This document shows, one piece after another, positions 27,045 through 35,404 of a stretch of 46,765 nt of DNA. Below the pieces are notes generated by a model. The model was not told the DNA's origin. It did not search any database and saw only the letters and a program-made list of their open reading frames with translations. How positions within the stretch are numbered: the first letter of the stretch is position 1; each line of letters starts with the position of its first letter. Position numbers and translations under genes: made by a program. Source of the DNA: a filamentous cyanobacterium ESFC-1 (GTDB lineage: Bacteria; Cyanobacteriota; Cyanobacteriia; Cyanobacteriales; Spirulinaceae); contig KB904821.1 in assembly GCA_000380225.1 (NCBI GenBank), forward strand, positions 3,930,930 to 3,977,694, given 5' to 3'.

Positions 27045-28286
27045 ATGTTAAAGATCAATCGTTTAAAATCGGCTACCGCTTTACTCCTCACCGCAGGCAT
27101 GAGCATCAGCACCATCGCCCAAATGTTAGTTCCCGGCGCAGCTTTGGCACAAAACACCCGTTTTTCCGATGTTTCGAGCAATTACTGGGCTTCTAACTAT
27201 ATTAATGCCTTGGTCGCTCGCGGCGTGATTGCAGGCTTCCCCGATGGTACTTTCAAGCCAGATGCCCCCGTGACTCGCGCTCAATTCTCCTCGATGGTGC
27301 AAGGGGCGTTTAATAAAAGTACGATTCGCAACTCGGTGAATTTTATCGATGTACCAAGCAATCACTGGGCCCGCAGATCGATTGATAACTCTTATCGGAC
27401 GGGTTTCTTATCTGGTTATCCGGGTAATATCTTCCGTCCCGAACAAAACATTCCCCGCGAACAAGTTTTAGTGTCTTTGGCTAATGGTCTGGACTACAGC
27501 GCCAATCAGTCGGTGAATCAAGTCCTCGATTACTACAGCGACGACAACCGCATTTCTAACTATGCGCGGCCTTCTATTGCCGCAGCGACCGAGAATAGCA
27601 TGGTGGTAAACTACCCGGTATTGCAAAATCTCAACCCGACTCGCAACGCCACTCGCGCTGAAGTTGCGGCCTTTATTTACCAAGGTTTGGTAGCTCAAGG
27701 TCAAGCCTCCGCGATCGCGTCGGCTTATGTGGTTCCCCCGAATCAAGTGGCAACTGAATTCCGCATCCCTGCGGGTACAACCATTCCAGTACGCTACGAA
27801 CAAGACAAAATCTTGTTGATGGATGATGAAACTTTGCCTGTGGCGTTGACAGTGGCAACGAATGTTACCACCACAGAAGGCGAGTTGTTGATTCCCCGTA
27901 ATAGTCGGGTGATTGGCGAATTGCGTCCGAGTAATGGTGGGACTCAGTTTGTGGCCCAGCAGTTGGTTTTCCCTGATGGCAATCGCAAAGCCTTCGATGC
28001 GACTTCTGAAACCATTACCAGCACTGAAACCATCCGCAGTAGCAGTTCTGTGACCGACTTGATTAAAAATGCAGCCATTGGTTCGGCGGCGGCGGCGGCA
28101 ATTTCAGCAGTCACGGGCGATCGCGATGTCACTGCCGGAGAAGTCCTGATCGGGACGGGTAGTGGCGCGTTAGCCAGCTTAATTCAACGTTTCCTCGGTT
28201 TGAACAGCGTTGATGTCTTGGTGGTTAACCCGGATACAGATTTGAATCTCACTCTGGATAACGATTTAGTAGTGAGTGTCCGCTAA
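27045..28286 (+). CDS. Exported S-layer-homology (SLH) domain protein
   Basis: The 413-residue protein has a clear signal peptide (about 1-35; LLLTAGMSISTIAQMLVPGAALA|QN). Three SLH modules follow: FSDVSSNYWASNYINALVARG (38-98), FIDVPSNHWARRSIDNSYRTG (103-160) and a degenerate third (about 165-225) ending RNATRAEVAAFIYQGLVA. SLH modules bind secondary wall polymers or peptidoglycan. The C-terminal ~190 residues hold a compact beta-rich domain (FRIPAGTTIPVRYE, LLIPRNSRVIGELR) and a hydrophobic Ala/Gly stretch (IGSAAAAAISAV) near 345. There is no beta-barrel, so it is not a SomA/SomB-type porin. The stop overlaps the stop of the convergent kinase gene by four bases. Confidence 0.92.
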   Translation: MLKINRLKSATALLLTAGMSISTIAQMLVPGAALAQNTRFSDVSSNYWASNYINALVARGVIAGFPDGTFKPDAPVTRAQFSSMVQGAFNKSTIRNSVNFIDVPSNHWARRSIDNSYRTGFLSGYPGNIFRPEQNIPREQVLVSLANGLDYSANQSVNQVLDYYSDDNRISNYARPSIAAATENSMVVNYPVLQNLNPTRNATRAEVAAFIYQGLVAQGQASAIASAYVVPPNQVATEFRIPAGTTIPVRYEQDKILLMDDETLPVALTVATNVTTTEGELLIPRNSRVIGELRPSNGGTQFVAQQLVFPDGNRKAFDATSETITSTETIRSSSSVTDLIKNAAIGSAAAAAISAVTGDRDVTAGEVLIGTGSGALASLIQRFLGLNSVDVLVVNPDTDLNLTLDNDLVVSVR

Positions 28287-29590
28287 GGATTTGTGGCGGG
28301 TTGTGGTGTGATTTCTTGAGCAATTGGTAACCAAATAATAAAGGTTGTTCCCTGGTTTATTTCGGTATTAGCCCCACTGGTGACGGTGGGGCTAATTAAT
28401 TCGATTTCGCCTTGCATTTGTTCGATCAGGTCTTTGGCAATGGCCAAGCCTAATCCGGTTCCAGCAATGTCTCCTTGGGCTTGTACGCCGCGATAATGGC
28501 GCTCGAAGATATGGTCTTGGTCGGCGGGGGGAATACCGGGGCCGGTGTCGATAATGGCAATACCGAGTTGTTGCGATCGCGTCAGTCCTGCCCGTAACAT
28601 CACACGACCGCCCCTTGGAGTGTATTTAAGGGCGTTGTCGATCAGGTTGCTGAGGATTTCTTGTAGGGCGATCGCGTCGGCGGTAACAGGGGGCAAATCG
28701 GCGGGAATATGAGCTTGAAAGTGCAAATCTCGCTCAGTCGCGATCGCGTCTGCCGAGGCCATCAACGGCGCTAAAATTTCCGGTAAAGCCAGGGTTTGCA
28801 GGTTGAGGGTTTTACCGGGAATCAGGGCTAAGGTGTTGTAACTATCTTCGTCGCGACGATGAGGCAACAAGGGGGTTGCATTTTGGGGTAGGGCTTTGGT
28901 TTCGACGGTCATCGCGTCGAGGGATTCGTCGAATTGTTGCAACAGACTTTGCAGGCGATCGCTTTCTCGGATTATACTTTCTGATATTTGGTAGTTGCGG
29001 TCTTCGGGTAATAACCGCTTTAGCAACAACTTACTAAACGTGCGAATGGCGGTCATGGGGTTGCGGAATTGATGCAACAGGGTATCAAAGCGATCGCGAT
29101 AGCGTTGTTGGGTGTTGAGTTGTTCTTGCAGTTGCCGTTGATACCAAGCCGGACGGCGATCCAGTTGACAAGCAATGGCTAGGGTTTGCGCCACTTGCTC
29201 GATTTGGGCAAATTCTTGCTCGTTCCATTGTCGCTGCTGACGACCCGCGACTAAAACTCCCATGACGGCATCATCATTCGCGATCGGGAGTACCACTTGA
29301 TGACCTTCTCCCCAGATATTAGCATCAGCATCAACGCTTGCTGGCTCGGTTTCGGGTAAAGCCGCAGCCAGCAAGCGTTGGGGGTTGGTAATGGGAATGG
29401 GCGATCGCAAGCCGCTTTCAGGATACACCACAATCGGCAAGAGATTGGGCAAGTCTTCGGCCCATTCCTCGGTTAGATAGACCGCACACCAAGCCATTTC
29501 CAAGCCTTGGGTTAACAACGTAACTTGGGATTGACACAAAGCAATCAATTCAGCACTGGCGGGAACAGACATGGACTGGGTTTCAGACAT
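28283..29590 (-). CDS. GAF-type sensor histidine kinase
   Basis: ATG 29590 (MSETQSMSVPAS) gives 435 residues; ATG 29572 is an alternative. Residues ~10-150 form a GAF-like sensor domain (TQGLEMAWCAVYLTEEWAEDLPN to EQVAQTLAIACQL). Phospho-acceptor H173 lies in LLHQFRNPMTAIRTFSKLLL. The ATPase has the N box EILSNLIDNALKYTPRGG, the G1 box DTGPGIPPADQDHIFERHYRG and the G2 box GTGLGLAIAKDLIEQM. No membrane segment is seen, so it is a soluble kinase. There is no response regulator beside it, making it an orphan. The GAF lacks an obvious Cys for bilin attachment, so photoreception is not suggested. The signal is unknown. Confidence 0.93.
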   Translation of the reverse strand: MSETQSMSVPASAELIALCQSQVTLLTQGLEMAWCAVYLTEEWAEDLPNLLPIVVYPESGLRSPIPITNPQRLLAAALPETEPASVDADANIWGEGHQVVLPIANDDAVMGVLVAGRQQRQWNEQEFAQIEQVAQTLAIACQLDRRPAWYQRQLQEQLNTQQRYRDRFDTLLHQFRNPMTAIRTFSKLLLKRLLPEDRNYQISESIIRESDRLQSLLQQFDESLDAMTVETKALPQNATPLLPHRRDEDSYNTLALIPGKTLNLQTLALPEILAPLMASADAIATERDLHFQAHIPADLPPVTADAIALQEILSNLIDNALKYTPRGGRVMLRAGLTRSQQLGIAIIDTGPGIPPADQDHIFERHYRGVQAQGDIAGTGLGLAIAKDLIEQMQGEIELISPTVTSGANTEINQGTTFIIWLPIAQEITPQPATNP

Positions 29591-29789
29591 GAACAAGCAA
29601 ACATGAGCGTACCTACTTTACATTGTGTCTGCTTTGGTGCAAAACTGCCGAAGGTAAACAGATATTGTCCTTATTTTACTTTTTGTTAAGGATTCGCGAT
29701 CGCCCTTATTCACTTTTCAAGCGCTACACACCATACCCCAAAGAGCTTTAAGCCCTTTTTACCGGGTCTTTGCTTTTTTCGTCAACCGC

Positions 29790-29818
29790 TTGATATTTTT
29801 ATTTAGACCGGATATACT
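29790..29818 (+). promoter_or_regulatory. Promoter of the DUF3155 gene
   Basis: TTGATA (29790-29795) and TATACT (29813-29818) are separated by 17 bp, close to the sigma-70 consensus and spacing, and lie 58 bp before the start codon. Confidence 0.7.
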
Positions 29819-29875
29819 AGCCACGGCTTTTGTAACTAATATTACAAACAGTAGCCGAAATAGGAGGTAAGCAGA

Positions 29876-30205
29876 TTGGCCAGGAAACGCAAGCGTAAAA
29901 GTCGTCGCCGCCAAGAAGGACGTAAGATTTTAGAGTTAGTACCCCAGTTTAACCTGGAAAGTGGCGAAGATAAACCCGTCACTGCCGCTCGTAAGTATAT
30001 TGCAGCTCAGGGTATTGTTCCCCCCGCTTTACTCGTTGTTAAGCGTAATGAGCATACCACAGATCGTTACTTTTGGGCCGAGAAAGGTTTATTTGGCGCA
30101 CAATATGTAGAAGAAAACCATTTTCTTTTTCCCAGTTTACGCCTAGTTACGCCCCCCAGTACCGCTAAAGCTAAAGTCAGTACTGCGGTTATGGCAAGTA
30201 ACTAA
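29876..30205 (+). CDS. DUF3155 family protein
   Basis: The 109-residue protein matches the small basic cyanobacterial family DUF3155: KRKRKSRRRQEGRKILELVP, then GEDKPVTAARKYIAAQGI, then KRNEHTTDRYFWAEKGLFGA. Its role is unknown. The Arg/Lys-rich N-terminus suggests nucleic-acid contact, which is inference. It starts with TTG at 29876, chosen because the perfect AGGAGGT site lies seven bases upstream and the frame then reads MARKRKRK, the family start. It is monocistronic with its own promoter and terminator. Confidence 0.9.
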   Translation: MARKRKRKSRRRQEGRKILELVPQFNLESGEDKPVTAARKYIAAQGIVPPALLVVKRNEHTTDRYFWAEKGLFGAQYVEENHFLFPSLRLVTPPSTAKAKVSTAVMASN

Positions 30206-30259
30206 GGTGTAGCAACTTTAGCAGAATTGCTGGGCTTAACAGCAACTCAATTATCATAA

Positions 30260-30290
30260 CCCCCCAAGGTACTTTTTTGGGGGGTCTTTT
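30260..30290 (+). terminator. Strong terminator after the DUF3155 gene
   Basis: CCCCCCAA (30260-30267) and TTGGGGGG (30277-30284) enclose a 9-base loop and are followed by TCTTTT. Confidence 0.85.
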
Positions 30291-30430
30291 CCTGTGTTTT
30301 CCTGGTATGTTGCCACTTCTTTAGCAACGGGACGGCCAATCTGGCTGACTGTAACCCTCAACGACAAAGCTCAAAAGTCTCTTTGTAAAAAACAGGATTC
30401 ATATTTTGAGCTTATAAAATAACCCAACAA

Positions 30431-30452
30431 CCCAGGTTTTTAATAACCTGGG
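30431..30452 (-). terminator. Terminator of the pentapeptide-repeat gene pair
   Basis: CCCAGGTT (30431-30438) pairs with AACCTGGG (30445-30452) around a 6-base loop, 34 bases past the minus-strand stop at 30486. The minus-strand tail is TTGTTGGGTTATTTTAT. Confidence 0.6.
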
Positions 30453-30485
30453 CTTCGTACAATTGAGTGCTTTGAGCCGTGATGA

Positions 30486-31259
30486 TTAATTCAAATTAAG
30501 GCCGATTGCACCTCGTAAATCAGAATTTTCCCAGATAGTACCTCGAAGGTTTGCATTCGTAAAATCGGCTCCTTGTAATGCGGCATTAGTAAAATCGGCT
30601 CCTGTCAAGTCGGCATCTTCGAGAATAACTCCTCGTAAATCCGCTCCTACGAGAATAGCTTTTTTTAGATTAGCTCCAGCTAAATTTGAACCCACTAGAT
30701 TAGCTTCGCTCAAATCCACTCCTTGTAAATTAGCAAAGCGTAAATCAGTCGCAGTTACATTAGCTTGTCTCATCGAAGAACCACTCAAATCAGCTTCACA
30801 TAAGTTTTGACTACTAATGTCTGTTGAATCTAGTTTAGAGTTAGGCAATTCTGCACCGGGTTTGTAGCGTTTGTGAGTTTTTTCCCAGAGTGAATAAATC
30901 CCATAACCTACTCCTGCGGCTGCAACTGCGGGAAATGCAGCAGTTGCAGCTACTCCTGCAATCATCCCCCCTCCAACAACACTACCTACCGCAGCCAAGC
31001 CTGAAGTTACCCCCGCCGCACTTAAACCCCCTACTGTACCAGCCGTAGCAATCGTAGCAACTCCCGCAGCACCTCCTGCTGCTGCACCAGCAACACCAGC
31101 CCCAACAACTACAGCAGTTTCTCCTCGGCGTGCTTTACTCCATTTTCCGCACTCAATTTCAACAGCTAGAGCATGTTGTGGGAAGCAGATTACTGTAGAA
31201 ACAAACAACAAAGTAACACTCAAAAAAACAGACAATGAACGTCGAATATTATCAAACAT
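30486..31259 (-). CDS. Exported pentapeptide-repeat protein with a Gly/Ala-rich hydrophobic segment
   Basis: The 257-residue protein has a signal peptide (about 1-32, ending FPQHALA). A long Gly/Ala-rich stretch follows at 48-125 (VVVGAGVAGAAAGGAAG, GGGMIAGVAATAAFPAV), resembling glycine-zipper membrane segments. Next is KTHKRYKPG, then from about 140 to the end A(N/D)LxX pentapeptides (ADLSGSSMRQANVTATDLRFANLQGVD and on). The repeat portion (~110 residues) should form a right-handed quadrilateral helix of roughly five turns. Function is unknown. Secreted members are not the gyrase-protecting kind as far as context shows. It lies 32 bp downstream of the lipoprotein gene and is presumably cotranscribed. 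Confidence 0.88.
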   Translation of the reverse strand: MFDNIRRSLSVFLSVTLLFVSTVICFPQHALAVEIECGKWSKARRGETAVVVGAGVAGAAAGGAAGVATIATAGTVGGLSAAGVTSGLAAVGSVVGGGMIAGVAATAAFPAVAAAGVGYGIYSLWEKTHKRYKPGAELPNSKLDSTDISSQNLCEADLSGSSMRQANVTATDLRFANLQGVDLSEANLVGSNLAGANLKKAILVGADLRGVILEDADLTGADFTNAALQGADFTNANLRGTIWENSDLRGAIGLNLN

Positions 31260-31291
31260 AGTTACTCCTCGATCGATATTGAACGATCAAT

Positions 31292-31705
31292 TTAATACTG
31301 AACACCTGTCAAATTTGCTTGAGAAAAATCTGCTCCTCTAGTGTTAGCAGATTTAAAGTTCGCTCCAGTCAAATTAGCATTGTTAAACTTAGCTCCGGAT
31401 AAATCTGAACACTGAAAGCTAACTCCATTGAGATTTGCATCACTAAAATCAGCACCTCTGAAATTAGTATTACTCAAATCTTCCCCACTCAGAATAGTGC
31501 CTTTAAAATTACTCCCTGCCCTCCATTTCAATGTTTTAGGACAGGATTGTGTAAATCGGCTTTCCCATCCCCCAAAAAATCCGGTTAGTGAAGGCTGAAC
31601 ATTTACACTAATATGAGGATTAAAATCGGTACTCACACCGCAACCTGATAAAGTTAACAAAAGTACCAAGAAAATACTTAACAAACAACTTTTTACGATT
31701 TTCAT
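31292..31705 (-). CDS. Pentapeptide-repeat lipoprotein
   Basis: The 137-residue protein has a lipoprotein signal ending LTLSGC, with C22 as the lipidated residue. A short linker (STDFNPHISVNVQPSL) leads to a region with C55 (TQSCPKTLKWRAG). From about 68 to the end are pentapeptides (GTILSGEDLSNTNFRGADFS, ANLNGVSF, ANLTGANF, ANLTGVQY). It should sit on the outer face of the plasma membrane or the inner leaflet of the outer membrane. It is the first gene of a two-gene unit with the longer pentapeptide protein. Confidence 0.88.
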   Translation of the reverse strand: MKIVKSCLLSIFLVLLLTLSGCGVSTDFNPHISVNVQPSLTGFFGGWESRFTQSCPKTLKWRAGSNFKGTILSGEDLSNTNFRGADFSDANLNGVSFQCSDLSGAKFNNANLTGANFKSANTRGADFSQANLTGVQY

Positions 31706-32265
31706 GTGAGACTAGGTATTTGCTTACAGTTTGAGATTAGGTCTTAATTAAATTTAACATAGCACTTTTATGTTAGGTAGAGCGAGATTGAGGAACTGAT
31801 ATGTTGCTCTAAGAAGAATTGGGCGTGTAGACTGGCTGCGTCAGCATTTAAACAGAATCTTCCCTGTCTTCACTTTTGCTGGAACCCTTGTAAAATAAGG
31901 GTTCTCAGATTTTACAATTAGTAATATATTTTGAGTCTTTGCTTATTTGCTTTATGCATTAAACAGTCCCTTCTTTATTCTTTTGATAATTATTTATATA
32001 GTGCTTACAAGTAAATCTTCACCATTATTCATTTCAAAATACTGTAAAAAACACTTATTTTTTTTGCTATTAATTAATATCCATCAGTAAAACCACAGAA
32101 TCACATCAATTGATTCCTAAAATATTGCAGTCTGTTTTCCGTAAGGTTACTGACAAATCTACTCGTTCCCACTTACGTTACATTCCGTTACAAAACGCGC
32201 CAAGGGACTGTAACCTGTTTTACCCTATCCAAAGATACTAAAAGCGCTATAACTTAATCCCTGCT
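31706..32265. other. 560-bp spacer before bciB, with a hairpin and phased GTTACA repeats
   Basis: GAACCCTT (from 31878) and AAGGGTTC form a small hairpin with a 7-base AT loop. Near bciB, CGTTACA occurs at 32176-32182 and 32186-32192, exactly one helical turn apart. The inverse TGTAAC lies at 32209-32214. No open frame is convincing here, and no tRNA or known RNA was recognised. Confidence 0.5.
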
Positions 32266-33468
32266 ATGACCTCGGTAGTCCCAGATAAAAAACACGCCAA
32301 AGCCAAAGCCCTCAAACCCGGTAGTCGTCGTCCTGCTAAGGAATTGTGTAGCGAGTGCGGGCTGTGCGACACTTACTATGTTCACTACGTCAAAGAAGCT
32401 TGTGCCTTTCTCAATCAGCAAGTGGCGGAATTAGAAGCCCAAGCTCACGATCGCGCCCGCAATTTAGATGACGATAACGAATTATACTTCGGCGTGCATC
32501 AAGAAATGATGGCCGCCAAGAAAAAACAACCCATCGAAGGCGCACAATGGACGGGAATTGTCAGTACCATTGCCTGTGAGATGTTGACTCAGGGGATAGT
32601 AGAAGGGGTCGTATGCGTCCAGAATACCCCAGAAGACCGTTTTCAACCGATGCCTGTGATTGCGCGGACTCCTGAAGAAGTTTTAGCGGCAAAGGTCAAT
32701 AAACCGACGCTTTCCCCTAATTTATCAGTATTAGAGCAAATCGAGCAGTCGGGAATGAAGCGATTGTTGGTGATTGGGGTGGGTTGTCAAATCCAAGCAT
32801 TGCGAGCGGTACAAGATGATTTAGGCTTGGAGAAGCTGTATGTTTTGGGGACTCCTTGTGTGGATAATGTGACGCGGGAGGGGTTGCAGAAATTCCTCGA
32901 AACCACAAGTAAGTCGCCGGATACGGTAGTTCATTACGAGTTTATGCAAGATTTTCGGGTACATTTCAAGCATGAAGACGGCTCAATTGAGAAAGTGCCG
33001 TTTTTTGGACTGAAAACAAATAAACTCAAGGATGTATTTGCACCGTCTTGTATGAGTTGTTTTGATTATGTCAACTCTTTGGCCGATCTTGTTGTAGGCT
33101 ATATGGGTGCGCCTTTTGGCTGGCAATGGATTCTGGTACGCAATGATACGGGCCGCGAGATGTTAGAGTTGATTCAAGATCAACTAGAGACTCAGCCAGT
33201 TTCGACGAAGGGCGATCGCAAACAAGCCGTCCAACAAAGCATTCCCGCTTATGATAAAGGGGTAACATTGCCCATGTGGGCAGCAAAGTTGATGGGTGTT
33301 GCGATTGAGCGCATTGGCCCTAAAGGGTTAGAATATGCACGATTTTCCATTGATTCTCACTTCACTCGCAACTACCTCTACGTCAAACGCAACTATCCCG
33401 AGAAGCTAGAAGCCCACGTCCCTGAATTTGCCAAGCGGATTGTGAGTCAGTATAAGTTACCAGAATAG
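32266..33468 (+). CDS. bciB: F420-hydrogenase-beta-type divinyl (proto)chlorophyllide 8-vinyl reductase
   Basis: This 400-residue iron-sulfur flavoprotein matches the cyanobacterial BciB (Slr1923-like) family in length and sequence pattern. It reduces the 8-vinyl group of divinyl chlorophyllide or protochlorophyllide with ferredoxin electrons during chlorophyll synthesis. C28, C31 and C34 (CSECGLC) form a ferredoxin-like cluster site. Later cysteines (GVGCQIQALRA, LGTPCVDN, FAPSCMSCFDYVN) provide the remaining ligands. The close paralogue 7-hydroxymethyl-chlorophyll reductase has the same fold, so the exact substrate rests on the taxonomic context. It is monocistronic, with small hairpins after the stop. 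Confidence 0.88.
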   Translation: MTSVVPDKKHAKAKALKPGSRRPAKELCSECGLCDTYYVHYVKEACAFLNQQVAELEAQAHDRARNLDDDNELYFGVHQEMMAAKKKQPIEGAQWTGIVSTIACEMLTQGIVEGVVCVQNTPEDRFQPMPVIARTPEEVLAAKVNKPTLSPNLSVLEQIEQSGMKRLLVIGVGCQIQALRAVQDDLGLEKLYVLGTPCVDNVTREGLQKFLETTSKSPDTVVHYEFMQDFRVHFKHEDGSIEKVPFFGLKTNKLKDVFAPSCMSCFDYVNSLADLVVGYMGAPFGWQWILVRNDTGREMLELIQDQLETQPVSTKGDRKQAVQQSIPAYDKGVTLPMWAAKLMGVAIERIGPKGLEYARFSIDSHFTRNYLYVKRNYPEKLEAHVPEFAKRIVSQYKLPE

Positions 33469-33480
33469 AGTTGTAGCCTC

Positions 33481-33531
33481 AGAAATCGGGTTTCTGGTCG
33501 AAATCAAATTGAATGTAGAAATCCGGTTTCT
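33481..33531 (+). terminator. Two related small hairpins after bciB
   Basis: AGAAATCGGGTTTCT (33481-33495) and AGAAATCCGGTTTCT (33517-33531) are near-identical inverted repeats 36 bp apart. The second is in the style of dispersed cyanobacterial 3'-end hairpins. Neither has a good T-run. Confidence 0.45.
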
Positions 33532-33613
33532 CGGTGTAGACTTTTCTTTGAAACTTAATTTCACAGCAACTGCCAAAACATTTAAGACACCACATCCATT
33601 CTTAGAAAACAAG

Positions 33614-33635
33614 CCCCTCTCCCGTGGGAGAGGGG
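33614..33635. repeat. Perfect 10-bp palindrome with a 2-base loop
   Basis: CCCCTCTCCC, GT, GGGAGAGGGG is followed by TTGGGGTGAGGGCAG. A degenerate version in the opposite orientation (CCTCACCCCAAACCGCTCTCC) lies near 36277-36298. The sequence is typical of a dispersed genomic palindrome family. Confidence 0.6.
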
Positions 33636-33744
33636 TTGGGGTGAGGGCAGACTGGCAAATCAAAACGTCCTAACTGTCAGGCTTACTGCTATACTTGTTT
33701 GGGCTGAAATTCTTTCTAGCTATAGAGTTTAGCCTTTTTAGTAC

Positions 33745-33829
33745 AATGTACAATGCACAATTTACAATGTACAACGGTAGTCCTAATGTACAATGCACAA
33801 TTTACAATGTACAACGGTAGTCCTAATAA
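33745..33829. repeat. Tandem 40-bp repeat, two copies
   Basis: The 40-bp unit, starting AATGTACAATGCACAATTTA and ending ACGGTAGTCCT, occurs at 33745-33784 and again at 33785-33824. Most of it also occurs at about 16815-16848 beside the heptamer array, with TTAACAATGTACAACGGTAG, so it belongs to a dispersed family. Confidence 0.85.
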
Positions 33830-33926
33830 CCAATAACCAATAACCCCTCGAACCAACGTTCCCCTTCAATACCCACAACAATTCGATACAATTGCAGCTA
33901 AAGTAATCTCAGGAGTATCGACTGTA

Positions 33927-34886
33927 ATGGCAACGGTAAGCTTATTAGCCGCCGATTCTTACGAATTGCTGCGACTGCGAGAATCGATGACGACTTTGCT
34001 TGCACCTTTGGGGGGAATCGAAGCGTTTGTGAAAGAGGGCGATCGCGTCTTACTCAAGCCTAACCTACTCACGGGCAGTAAACCAGGCCGCGAATGTATT
34101 ACCCGTCCCGAAATCGTGCAGTGTGTAGCTGAAATGGTACGAGAAGCGGGGGGAAAGCCCTTTTTTGGGGATAGTCCTGCATTTGGGACAGCCAGGGGTG
34201 TAGCCAGCAATAACGGCTATCTCCCGATGATGGAGGCGTTGGGAATCGAGGTGGTAGAATTTCACGGCCAGCGTTACGCAACCGATAACGAGAAATTTAA
34301 TCATTTACGCTTGTCGAAAGAAGCCCTGGCCGCGGATGTGGTGATTAACCTCCCGAAAGTGAAGTCCCACGTCCAGTTAACGATGACCTTGGGAGTCAAA
34401 AATCTCTTTGGCTGCGTCCCCGGTAAAATGAAGGCTTGGTGGCACATGGAAGCCGGAAAAGATGTTAACCGCTTTGGGGAAATGCTGGTAGAAACTGCCC
34501 GCGCCATTCGCCCAAATTTGACCATTATCGACGGGATTATCGGCCACGAAGGAAACGGGCCAAGTGGGGGTGAGCCGCGCTTCCTGGGGCTTCTGGGTGC
34601 GTCTGGAGACGTTTTCGCCCTCGACCGCGCCTTAGTGGAAGTGTTACAAGTCGATCCTGCGATTATTCCTACTGTAGCAGCTTCTCAGCGCTTGGGAGTT
34701 TGCCCGAAATTAGCTGATATTGAGTTTCCTTTAGCAAAACCCGTGGATTTGCGGGTGACCGATTGGAAGTTACCTGCGGCGTTAATTCCCATTGATTTTG
34801 GCTTACCCCGCGTGTTGAAATCGACATTCAAACATTTCTATATCCGCTTTATCAAAGAGCCGATGAAGGCGTATTCTGAGCGATAG
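33927..34886 (+). CDS. DUF362 domain-containing protein
   Basis: The 319-residue protein shows the DUF362 layout: VKEGDRVLLKPNLLTG near 35, CITRPEIVQCVAEMVREAGGKPFFGDSP, NLPKVKSHVQLTMTLGVKNLFGCVPG near 150, and DGIIGHEGNGPSGGEPRFLGLL. Many family members carry a ferredoxin domain, but this one lacks CxxCxxC, so it is the cluster-free form. The role is not established. ATG 33927 has CAGGAG 11 bases upstream. The next gene follows after 32 bp, so an operon with the peroxidase and epimerase is likely. Confidence 0.9.
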   Translation: MATVSLLAADSYELLRLRESMTTLLAPLGGIEAFVKEGDRVLLKPNLLTGSKPGRECITRPEIVQCVAEMVREAGGKPFFGDSPAFGTARGVASNNGYLPMMEALGIEVVEFHGQRYATDNEKFNHLRLSKEALAADVVINLPKVKSHVQLTMTLGVKNLFGCVPGKMKAWWHMEAGKDVNRFGEMLVETARAIRPNLTIIDGIIGHEGNGPSGGEPRFLGLLGASGDVFALDRALVEVLQVDPAIIPTVAASQRLGVCPKLADIEFPLAKPVDLRVTDWKLPAALIPIDFGLPRVLKSTFKHFYIRFIKEPMKAYSER

Positions 34887-34918
34887 AACGTTAATTTAGT
34901 AAGTTGAAATAATTAATC

Positions 34919-35404
34919 ATGTCTCAAACCATTACCGATTTTACAGTTGCGACCATTGAGGGTAAAGAAAAAGACCTCAAAGATTATTTAGGCAATGTTG
35001 TCTTGATTGTCAATGTGGCTTCTTATTGTGGCTTTACGTCGCAATACAAAGGACTAGAAGCATTGAACCAGAAATATCAAGACCAGGGTTTACGGATTTT
35101 AGGGTTTCCCTGTAATGATTATGGCGCACAAGAGCCGAAAAGCAATCCCGAAATTCTGAAGTTTTGTCAAACCAAATATGGCGTAACTTTTGAGTTGTTT
35201 GATAAAGTTCATGCGGTGGGTTCGCAACAACATCCTTTATACGAACGATTGACCCAAGCGACGGATAATAAAGCCGATGTGGGTTGGAATTTTGAGAAGT
35301 TTTTGATTAATAAAAAGGGTGAAGTGGTCGAACGTTTTAAAAGTGGCGTTGCACCAGAATCTCCTGAATTGGTGAGTGCGATTGAGCGAGAATTGAAAAA
35401 ATGA
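34919..35404 (+). CDS. Glutathione-peroxidase-family (thioredoxin-dependent type) protein
   Basis: The 161-residue protein has peroxidatic C37 in NVASYCGFTSQYKGLEAL, C65 in GFPCNDYGAQEP and C83 in KFCQTKYGVTF. The last lies where the resolving Cys of non-selenium, thioredoxin-using GPx enzymes sits. Q71 and the WNFEKF motif complete the active-site tetrad. It reduces lipid and other hydroperoxides in the cytosol. The usual GFPCNQF is changed to GFPCNDY. Its stop overlaps the start of the next gene (ATGA), so the two are translationally coupled. Confidence 0.93.
   Translation: MSQTITDFTVATIEGKEKDLKDYLGNVVLIVNVASYCGFTSQYKGLEALNQKYQDQGLRILGFPCNDYGAQEPKSNPEILKFCQTKYGVTFELFDKVHAVGSQQHPLYERLTQATDNKADVGWNFEKFLINKKGEVVERFKSGVAPESPELVSAIERELKK

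Noticed and set aside
31706-32265. tRNA or small RNA gene in the 560-bp spacer
   Set aside because: No T-loop GGTTCRAATCC motif and no known RNA signature; only a small hairpin is visible.
33457-33663. 68-codon minus frame after bciB
   Set aside because: It is built from dispersed hairpins and the CCCCTCTCCC palindrome.
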